A DNA stretch of 5,010 nt from Bacillota bacterium (GTDB taxonomy: Bacteria > Bacillota > DTU025), in the NCBI GenBank assembly GCA_012842765.1, contig DUWJ01000022.1, positions 1 through 5,010 on the forward strand. Direction: 5' to 3'. Below the pieces are notes generated by a model. The model searched no databases. It was not told the origin of the DNA and was given only the letters and a program-made list of their open reading frames with translations. The translations under genes were made by a program, and so were the position numbers. This document shows positions 1 to 5,010 of this stretch, piece by piece (the stretch's first letter is position 1; each line of letters opens with the position of its first letter).

Positions 1-1349
1 ATCTTATCCCATGCGACGGCGCATTCCAAAGTATCAATGATGATTCCATAATCATGGAGGTCCTCCCGCATGAAGGGATCGGTGAAACGGCCTTTTTCCC
101 ATGACTTGGCGACGTATCCCGTGGTATTCATCGCGCCGTATCTTTTCGCTATCCTGTTTATTTGCCTTTTTACGTTCTTGGCGAAATTCTCTTCACCCTC
201 AGACATCCCCAGCATTAGGCAACGCTCCATACGCTTGTACCCACGAGCATCCATCATCTTATCGAGGATAGTGTCTTCTACTCCATACAGCTTTAATGCC
301 ACATCAGTCTCTTCTGGGTCGGAGATCCGGAGCACCGATGGATATCCGAACCTGCTTTGCATCATTTCGCGGGATGCTGCGAGGCCATTGCTCCACGTTG
401 GGAAGATGTAACTGAAACGCTGTGTTGTTTCCGGCGTATACCTGAATATCTTCAGGGTAACGGATACGAGAACCCCGTATGTGCCTTCGCTGCCTATCAT
501 TATCTGGTCGATGGAAGGTCCAACCGCCGCTCTCGGGAACTCCTTTGTTTTTATATCTCCCGCAGGGGTGACATACTCCTGACAGAGGACGAGGTCTTCT
601 ATCTTGCCATAATATGTTGAGTTCTGCCCTGCTCCCCGGGTCACAACTGAACCGCCGACGGTAGCGCCTATGAAGGACTGAGGCAGATAACCCGCGGTAT
701 AGCGCCTGGAGGCTCCGAAGAACTCGGGTGCCTTATTCAGTCGCGCTTCAAGGTCGGGAAGGTACATGCCAGGTTCTACTGTGATAGTGTGGTTTACCTC
801 ATTGAGGGTGAGGATGCGGTTCATGTGCTTCGTGAGATCCAGAGATATTCCGCCATGTACGCATTCGGTGGCCCGCATGACTCCGCTCCCGCCGCCCCGC
901 GGGTAGACTGCTATTTTATGCCTGTTGCAGTAGTCTATGATCTCCGACACATCCTGTTTGTGCCTGGGATATACGACGATATCCGGGAGGTTCTCGACGA
1001 TTCCTTCACGCAGACGTATGTTGTCGTAGATCATTTTGCCATATGAAGCTTTGAGTCGCGAGTAGTCGTCTGTCGCGACATTCTCCGTTCCGACGATACT
1101 TGTGATGGCTTTGAGGTGTTCGCCGGAGAGCGTTATCGGTACATCAAAACTGACCTCCTCAAGCCCTAAGTTGACCGGGGCGCGAAAATCCTCATCGGTC
1201 ATCTCGAATACTTCCTTCATAAGCTCATAGAGATGAAGGTTTGGGTGCTTGTATTCATCGGCGCCTCCCCACTTGAATATCGATCTATATGACTTTGGAG
1301 GGATTGGCCCTTCATACCAATCAGGCTCGAACGGTTTCTTGTTGCTCAC
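1..1349 (-). CDS. FAD-binding oxidase, alkyl-DHAP synthase (AGPS)/YgcU-like (3' partial)
   Basis: The frame is open from GTG 1349-1347 to the left edge (449 full codons, no stop). An N-terminal extension with FKWGGADEYKHPN (residues 25-37) resembles the region before the FAD domain of AGPS. The FAD_binding_4 (PCMH/VAO) domain follows: LPDIVVYPRHKQDV at 121-134, PRGGGSGV at 150-157, SLDLTKHMNRIL at 169-180, VGGSVVTRGAGQNSTYYGKIEDL around 231-253, and GSEGTYGV at 286-293. The cap domain has SVLRISDPEE at 338-347, aligning with the Arg of human AGPS affected in RCDP type 3, and DTLECAVAWDK at 439-449, aligning with the AGPS FETSxPWD segment. The C-terminal HHH-containing segment expected for the family lies off the window. 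AGPS swaps the acyl group of acyl-DHAP for a fatty alcohol; bacterial relatives such as YgcU are uncharacterised or act as 2-hydroxyacid/polyol dehydrogenases. The family call is firm. Reaction and substrate are open. Confidence 0.9.
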   Translation of the reverse strand, partial: MSNKKPFEPDWYEGPIPPKSYRSIFKWGGADEYKHPNLHLYELMKEVFEMTDEDFRAPVNLGLEEVSFDVPITLSGEHLKAITSIVGTENVATDDYSRLKASYGKMIYDNIRLREGIVENLPDIVVYPRHKQDVSEIIDYCNRHKIAVYPRGGGSGVMRATECVHGGISLDLTKHMNRILTLNEVNHTITVEPGMYLPDLEARLNKAPEFFGASRRYTAGYLPQSFIGATVGGSVVTRGAGQNSTYYGKIEDLVLCQEYVTPAGDIKTKEFPRAAVGPSIDQIMIGSEGTYGVLVSVTLKIFRYTPETTQRFSYIFPTWSNGLAASREMMQSRFGYPSVLRISDPEETDVALKLYGVEDTILDKMMDARGYKRMERCLMLGMSEGEENFAKNVKRQINRIAKRYGAMNTTGYVAKSWEKGRFTDPFMREDLHDYGIIIDTLECAVAWDK

Positions 1350-1353
1350 AATT

Positions 1354-1362
1354 GATCACCTC
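1354..1362 (-). promoter_or_regulatory. Ribosome-binding site of the AGPS/YgcU-like gene
   Basis: GAGGTGATC lies in the 16-nt gap after the kinase stop (TAG 1368-1366), with GAGG ending 9 nt before the GTG at 1349-1347. It closely matches the complement of the 16S rRNA 3' end and fixes the GTG as the start. A TTG two bases upstream is followed at once by TGA and can be excluded. Confidence 0.8.
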
Positions 1363-1365
1363 TTC

Positions 1366-2922
1366 CTAGCTTTCGGGATATCCGGTAATCGCGCGCATTT
1401 CCTCATAGAGCGGCTTGAGGCGCGAATACATTTTCTTGTATACACACTTATATAGCTGGTCATATGTTTTTGCAGTCGGTGGATCTGGTTGGAAGCGGGC
1501 TTCGTAGTGAACCATGTTGGCAACTGCATCATCGAAGCTGCTGTAATATCCCGCGCCGCAGAATCCTATGATTGCAGCGCCAAGTCCAGATCCCTCGTAG
1601 GTTTCGCCGCGCAACACAGGCTTGTTGAATACATCCGCTGTTATCTGGCATATGGAGTCTGTTTGCGCGCCGCCGCCCGATATCATTATCCGTTCTATCT
1701 TTGTGCCGGAGACTTTTTCAACCTTGTCAGCCGCATCTCGTAGAGCGTATGCTACGCCTTCTATTATCGATCGATACAGATGGGCACGCGTGTGAATGTC
1801 TCCAAACCCGATTATGGCGCCGCGGGCTTCTGGCATCCTGAGCCCCGCGCCCCAGTATGGCTGGAGCATCAGGCCCATGCAGCCCGGCGGAGTCTCATGG
1901 AGCAGCTCGTTTAGGATTACCTCAGGAGCGACTCCACGCTGTTCTGCTATGAGCACTTCGCGGTATCCGAATTCTTGCTTGAACCAGTTGATCATCCAAT
2001 AGCCGCGGTATATCTGCACTTCAGGGTTGAAGTGTCCTGGCACTACTGCAGGGTAGGGCGGCATGAACTTGATCGGTTCTATGTACTTTTCGGTAGTTAT
2101 CTGCAATGTTGCTGTAGTTCCAAGGCTGATGCATGCACTAGTTGGATTGAGGCATCCAGTTCCGAGGGTTTCGCATCCTTTGTCAGATCCCCCGGCATAT
2201 ACAGGGGTGCCTACTGGCAGCCCAGTGGCCTCTGCTGCTTCAGGCGTTATGGTGCCTATCACTTGCGCGGGCCTTACGAGCTGAGGAAGGTGTCGCCGGC
2301 TCAAACCACTCATGTACCATCTGTAGTCTAACTTCGAAACGGGCCACCTTTTGTGTTTGTAGTCGAATGGAACGTGTCCTATCTGGTTTGCAACCGAGTC
2401 CGCCATGTTTCCGGTGAGCTTGTAGTTGAGCCATCCGGAAAGGAGCAGGAACTTGTCCATCTTGTCCCAAATATCCGGCTCATTTTCACGGATCCACTGT
2501 GACTTGCATTTCTTGCGAGTGAGCTCCGCTGTTTCGAGCATCCCTACTGCGCCGAAGGCGAGTCTGTAGATAAAAGGATAGGGCTTGTTGCATTCGGCCA
2601 TTCGCTGATCGAGCCAGAGCATGGCCGGTCTCAGCACATTGCCATTCTCGTCAACGACTACGCAGGTATCGCGTTGGGTGGTCAGGACTACTCCTACAAT
2701 GCGGCCCCAATCATCAGGAGCGCTTGATGCCAGGTCATGGCATGCCTTGCAGATGGCGTCGAAATAGACTTCAGGATCTTGCTCTGCCCAGCCTGGCTGC
2801 GTAGAAAAGTAGGGTTCAAACTCCGCCTTGCCCTTTGCCACCAGGCTTCCTCTACAATCAAATAGCAGCGCTCGTGCGCTTTGGGTTCCGCAATCAATGG
2901 AAACGATCAGTCCTTGTTTCAA
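1366..2922 (-). CDS. FGGY-family carbohydrate kinase (YgcE/glycerol-kinase-like)
   Basis: A 518-residue ATP-dependent kinase of usual family length. The N-terminal actin-like fold has phosphate-binding DCGTQSAR at 10-17, GWAEQDP at 44-50 and the substrate-site segment TTQRDT at 81-86 followed by LWLDQR at 102-107. The C-terminal lobe has AGGSDK at 243-248, where D247 is the expected catalytic base, then SLGTTA at 266-271 and the FGGY signature SGGGAQTDSICQITAD at 415-430. The start is a TTG at 2922-2920; a stop lies upstream in this frame with no ATG or GTG between, and the protein would begin normally at KQGLIVSIDCGTQ. The start lies inside the DUF1667 gene with only a weak G-rich SD (GGGGG at 2936-2932). 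Substrate is uncertain: the neighbours argue for glycerol or another C3/C4 polyol, but the QRD at 83-85 replaces the QRE of true glycerol kinases, and E. coli YgcE, also paired with an FAD oxidase, has no settled substrate that I know of. Confidence 0.93.
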   Translation of the reverse strand: MKQGLIVSIDCGTQSARALLFDCRGSLVAKGKAEFEPYFSTQPGWAEQDPEVYFDAICKACHDLASSAPDDWGRIVGVVLTTQRDTCVVVDENGNVLRPAMLWLDQRMAECNKPYPFIYRLAFGAVGMLETAELTRKKCKSQWIRENEPDIWDKMDKFLLLSGWLNYKLTGNMADSVANQIGHVPFDYKHKRWPVSKLDYRWYMSGLSRRHLPQLVRPAQVIGTITPEAAEATGLPVGTPVYAGGSDKGCETLGTGCLNPTSACISLGTTATLQITTEKYIEPIKFMPPYPAVVPGHFNPEVQIYRGYWMINWFKQEFGYREVLIAEQRGVAPEVILNELLHETPPGCMGLMLQPYWGAGLRMPEARGAIIGFGDIHTRAHLYRSIIEGVAYALRDAADKVEKVSGTKIERIMISGGGAQTDSICQITADVFNKPVLRGETYEGSGLGAAIIGFCGAGYYSSFDDAVANMVHYEARFQPDPPTAKTYDQLYKCVYKKMYSRLKPLYEEMRAITGYPES

Positions 2923-3337
2923 TTGAGGATACCCCCATTGGCATAGTAGCGCTTGCCGACGCTATTACGTTCGCGCCAGTGCCTGCCACGTTGTGGATAA
3001 TGACGTCTCCCATGTCCACTCCAGTGCTCACATCTACAACAGCCTTGATGATCTCTGCCATTACACGGGGAACGTCCTCCAGCGGCACTTCGATGTCGGT
3101 CCTTACGGGAAGGAGCGGACAGGATCGGTCAGTCGTTCTCGCAGTAGAACACACGACTCTCGTGGGATTGTTTACTTCTTTTAGGGCAAAATCCCTACCC
3201 ATTGGGCACCTGTTCCCCGATATTCTCCAGCCGTCTTCCACTAGTTCAGCTGTAAGATCGCAACTGCGCGGACAGACTATGCATGTAAAGGCCTTGTGTT
3301 GGGATATTTGGCCTTTGCCAACGCTTTGAGCTGTCAT
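2894..3337 (-). CDS. DUF1667 family protein with four conserved cysteines
   Basis: A 147-residue cytoplasmic protein (ATG start chosen from the SD at 3350-3346). The N-terminus has C-x2-C-P-x2-C (CIVCPRSC, residues 19-26) and a fourth cysteine at 44 in GNRCPMG. These are followed by the family pattern of an NP.R.V segment, a P-V-R-T segment and a C-terminal GTGANVIA stretch. These are the hallmarks of DUF1667, whose members sit beside GlpA-like dehydrogenases and FAD oxidoreductases in glp operons of Thermotoga and Firmicutes (from memory). The cysteines resemble the N-terminal Fe-S motif of molybdopterin oxidoreductases, so metal or Fe-S binding is a reasonable inference. No molecular function is established to my knowledge. 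There is no signal peptide or membrane segment. It begins 5 nt after the oxidoreductase stop and overlaps the kinase start by 29 nt, so it is likely made together with both. Confidence 0.88.
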   Translation of the reverse strand: MTAQSVGKGQISQHKAFTCIVCPRSCDLTAELVEDGWRISGNRCPMGRDFALKEVNNPTRVVCSTARTTDRSCPLLPVRTDIEVPLEDVPRVMAEIIKAVVDVSTGVDMGDVIIHNVAGTGANVIASASATMPMGVSSIETRTDRFH

Positions 3338-3342
3338 AATGA

Positions 3343-5010
3343 TCACTCCTCTCCCATGTTCGATTGGCGCATCGCCAGCTCCAAAGAGAGTGGGGCATAT
3401 GGATCGAAGCTTGCGTTCGTGGCCTTCACCCCTATGGCCTGCATCTGCTGGGATCGCACCACGGGATACTTCGATTCGGCGAGGACCTTGCCGCTTTGGG
3501 TTAGCCGGACCACGACATTTTGGTGTGTGCCTCGTGATCTGAAGTAGATCGTGAAGGCTTCATTTGCCATTTCGGCGTCGATGAATTGGGGAACGGAATA
3601 TAGGAGATCGTCAGAGGGGCAGACATGGGTTATCTGGCCAATTCTTCGCTCTCCTTGGGCGTATTGGGCGGCACTCAGCCCGGCCACTCTGCCGCTCTGT
3701 GTTACGTAATCGACGAGGTCGTGAACGTGAACGCAGTTGCCGCAGGCAAAGAGTCCTGGAATAGTGGTTTGGAACGTCTGATCAACCTTGGGACCGCGAG
3801 TTGTGTTGGAAATTTCGGCTCCCAGCGTTTCGGCCAGCTCGTTTTCGGGAATCAATCCAACTGCGACGATGACGCAGTCGCATTCGATTCTTTGCTCTGT
3901 CCCGACGATCGGCTTCATTTCGCCGTCAACTTGGGCGATCTCTATCGCCTCAACGCGTTCGTCGCCGAAAACCTTTGTTACGGTGTGAGAGAGATAAAGA
4001 GGGATGCCGAAGTCATCTAGGCATTGGGAGATGTTCCGGGGAAGGCCCGTCGGCTCTGATTTGGCTTCATAAACAGCCACCACCGTGGCACCCTCCAGTG
4101 TCAGTCTGCGAGCCATTATGAGGCCCACATCGCCGCTTCCAAGTATTACGCACCTGCGGCCGGGCAGCCGCCCTTGCACGTTCACCATATACTGGGCTGT
4201 ACCTGCACTGTATATGCCGGCAGGTTTCGTCCCGTGGATGAAGACTTGTCGAGCTGTGCGTTCTCTGCACCCTGTGGCTAGGACCAATGCCTTCGATTCA
4301 ATGTTGAATATTCCGTCCCGGTTTTCCACAGTAAGTGCAAAATTGCGGCCTTCCGAGGGCCTGAAGTTATCTGGTTTACGTCCATCCCCATTGCGGGCTA
4401 CATCGAGCACGAACGTTTGCGTGTAACATGTAATGTCCCGCTGGGCTGCCTGCGACATGAAGCGTTCGGCGTACTCTGGGCCAGTCAGATGCGTGTTGAA
4501 CTCGATCGTTCCGAAGCCGTCGTGGACGCATTGCTTTAGGATGCCGCCGAGGCGCGCTTCGCGTTCTATGAGTCCGACTTTGGCGCCTGCGTCATGTGCG
4601 GCAATGGCTGCAGCGAGCCCGGCCGGCCCTCCTCCGATGATCACTACGTCATACGCTCCCAAAGCCTGTGGAGTGCAGTCTTCATCGTTTGTCGCAGAGA
4701 GCACTTCCGCATGCCCGATCGGTGCGTCTCTGCGGGGATTGACACTGATTGCCTCCTCCAGTTCCGGGCGTGTGGGACTGGATAGCAGATACGAGGCTCC
4801 GCCCTTTTTGGTGAACTTATCTGGGGCGATCCCCGTTTCATCGCAGGCGATATCGAGTACCAGGGGGGTGCAGAATCCGCCCTGACACCGTCCCATGCCA
4901 GTCCTGACCCTCCGCTTTAACCCGTCAAGGGTTGTGGGGGGAACAGGAGAGCGAAGCGCGGCCCGAATCTCGCCTTCCGTGATAACCTCGCATCTGCATA
5001 CAACCCTGCC
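3343..5010 (-). CDS. GlpA-type [2Fe-2S] C-terminal domain fused to an FAD/NAD(P)-dependent oxidoreductase (5' partial)
   Basis: The reading frame is open from the right edge to a TGA at 3345-3343, giving 555 visible residues; the true start lies beyond base 5010. Residues 1-76 match the C-terminal BFD-like [2Fe-2S] domain of GlpA-type glycerol-3-phosphate dehydrogenase: C5-x-C7, the LDGLKRR stretch, C42-x4-C47 within GMGRCQGGFC, then TKKGGASYLL. A linker of about 43 residues (77-119) follows. From about residue 120 a complete two-dinucleotide-fold flavoprotein begins: GGGPAG at 126-131 with the FAD-ribose Glu at 149, ATGCRE at 245-250, NAD(P)-binding GSGDVG at 291-296, and the second FAD contact FACGNCVHVHD at 421-431. 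A C-terminal extension of about 100 residues resembles that of GlpA-associated oxidoreductases. No thioredoxin-reductase CxxC is present. The missing N-terminus is expected to hold the FAD-binding glycerol-3-phosphate (or related) dehydrogenase domain. Inferred role: cytoplasmic oxidation of a phosphorylated polyol, with electrons relayed through 2Fe-2S to the second flavin and NAD(P). Family assignment is firm; the substrate is not. Confidence 0.9.
   Translation of the reverse strand, partial: GRVVCRCEVITEGEIRAALRSPVPPTTLDGLKRRVRTGMGRCQGGFCTPLVLDIACDETGIAPDKFTKKGGASYLLSSPTRPELEEAISVNPRRDAPIGHAEVLSATNDEDCTPQALGAYDVVIIGGGPAGLAAAIAAHDAGAKVGLIEREARLGGILKQCVHDGFGTIEFNTHLTGPEYAERFMSQAAQRDITCYTQTFVLDVARNGDGRKPDNFRPSEGRNFALTVENRDGIFNIESKALVLATGCRERTARQVFIHGTKPAGIYSAGTAQYMVNVQGRLPGRRCVILGSGDVGLIMARRLTLEGATVVAVYEAKSEPTGLPRNISQCLDDFGIPLYLSHTVTKVFGDERVEAIEIAQVDGEMKPIVGTEQRIECDCVIVAVGLIPENELAETLGAEISNTTRGPKVDQTFQTTIPGLFACGNCVHVHDLVDYVTQSGRVAGLSAAQYAQGERRIGQITHVCPSDDLLYSVPQFIDAEMANEAFTIYFRSRGTHQNVVVRLTQSGKVLAESKYPVVRSQQMQAIGVKATNASFDPYAPLSLELAMRQSNMGEE
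3346..3350 (-). promoter_or_regulatory. Ribosome-binding site of the DUF1667 gene
   Basis: AGGAG, continuing as AGGAGTGATC, lies inside the last codons of the upstream oxidoreductase gene and stands 8 nt before ATG 3337-3335. This decides the start: a GTG at 3346-3344 in the same frame overlaps the SD itself and is unlikely to be used. Because the SD sits in the end of the upstream gene, translation of the two is probably coupled. Confidence 0.8.
4654..4782 (-). other. Interdomain linker joining the GlpA-like and FAD oxidoreductase modules
   Basis: This linker of about 43 codons (residues 77-119) joins the end of the GlpA-type domain to the YDVVIIGGGPAG start of the second flavoprotein. It is rich in Pro, Glu, Asp, Arg and Ala and looks unstructured. 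In the arrangements I know, a stop codon and a new start separate these two modules; here there is no stop in frame. In-frame alternative starts are only GTG (the V of AEVL) and TTG (the L just before GAYD), and neither has a convincing ribosome-binding site. A GGAGGAGG stretch at 4759-4752 is SD-like, but no in-frame start lies at the right distance from it. Confidence 0.65.
4783..5010 (-). other. BFD-like [2Fe-2S] domain, C-terminal domain of GlpA type
   Basis: This is the first 76 visible residues of the truncated oxidoreductase. The four cysteines (5, 7, 42, 47 of the visible protein) have the CxC...CxxxxC arrangement of Fer2_BFD domains, and the surrounding residues (CRCEVITEGEI, LDGLKRR, GMGRCQGGFC) are characteristic of anaerobic-type GlpA dehydrogenases. 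In GlpA this domain follows the FAD-dependent dehydrogenase domain and ends the protein; here the frame continues. A methionine at 4896-4894 falls inside the cysteine motif and is not a start, because the first two cluster ligands lie upstream of it. Confidence 0.88.

Noticed and set aside
70..411. A 113-codon plus-strand open frame with a hydrophobic N-terminal stretch resembling a membrane segment.
   Set aside because: It is antisense to the AGPS-like gene; the hydrophobic run is the complement of a Lys/Arg/Asn-rich segment of that protein.
1350..1365. A possible terminator or promoter in the gap between kinase and AGPS-like genes.
   Set aside because: Only 16 nt are available and they are filled by the ribosome-binding site; no hairpin or -10/-35 pair fits.
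2835..3329. A 164-codon plus-strand open frame across the DUF1667/kinase junction.
   Set aside because: It lies antisense to two well-supported genes, has no family resemblance and no convincing SD, and is a shadow of their codons.
4644..4757. A short out-of-frame minus-strand gene of about 33 codons beginning at a GTG after GGAGGAGG.
   Set aside because: It is entirely inside the fused gene with no recognisable protein features; kept only as a possible relic in the findings.
4433..4885. A 150-codon plus-strand open frame opposite the fused oxidoreductase.
   Set aside because: It is antisense to the cysteine domain, linker and FAD motif, has low-complexity Ser/Pro/Ala composition, and matches no family.
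3343..4896. An independent oxidoreductase gene starting at the methionine at 4896-4894.
   Set aside because: That methionine is within the conserved GMGRCQGGFC motif, and the frame with two more cluster cysteines continues upstream to the window edge.

Overview
The window is a densely packed piece of one bacterial operon. All four genes run on the minus strand, so transcription goes from base 5010 toward base 1. In order they are: (1) a 5'-truncated FAD/NAD(P)-dependent oxidoreductase whose visible start is the C-terminal [2Fe-2S] (BFD-like) domain of a GlpA-type glycerol-3-phosphate dehydrogenase, running in frame into a second, complete FAD/NAD(P) oxidoreductase module (5010-3343); (2) a small DUF1667 protein with four cysteines (3337-2894); (3) an FGGY-family carbohydrate kinase (2922-1366); (4) an FAD-binding oxidase of the alkyl-DHAP synthase (AGPS)/YgcU type that runs off the left edge (1349-1). 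Junctions are a 5-nt gap, a 29-nt overlap and a 16-nt gap, so co-transcription and translational coupling are likely. I see no promoter, terminator, RNA gene, mobile element, repeat array or CRISPR, and no gap longer than 16 bases.

The organism cannot be named from this. Moderate GC, frequent ATA and AGG codons, strong Shine-Dalgarno sites reaching into the GTGATC part of the anti-SD complement, and GTG and TTG starts suit an anaerobic Firmicutes-like, Thermotogota-like or Synergistota-like bacterium. The genes are ordinary bacterial metabolic genes, not phage or plasmid genes.

Proposed working: the kinase phosphorylates glycerol or another small polyol or sugar, and the GlpA-like part oxidises the phosphate ester. 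Electrons would pass through the [2Fe-2S] domain to the second flavoprotein module and then to NAD(P) or another carrier, with DUF1667 as an accessory, perhaps metal-binding, protein. The AGPS/YgcU-like flavoenzyme acts on a related substrate. Kinase plus YgcU-like oxidase echoes the E. coli ygcE/ygcU pair, and GlpA plus FAD oxidoreductase plus DUF1667 echoes glp operons of Thermotoga and Firmicutes (both from memory). The most notable points are the apparent fusion of two normally separate flavoproteins and the combination of the two modules in one operon.
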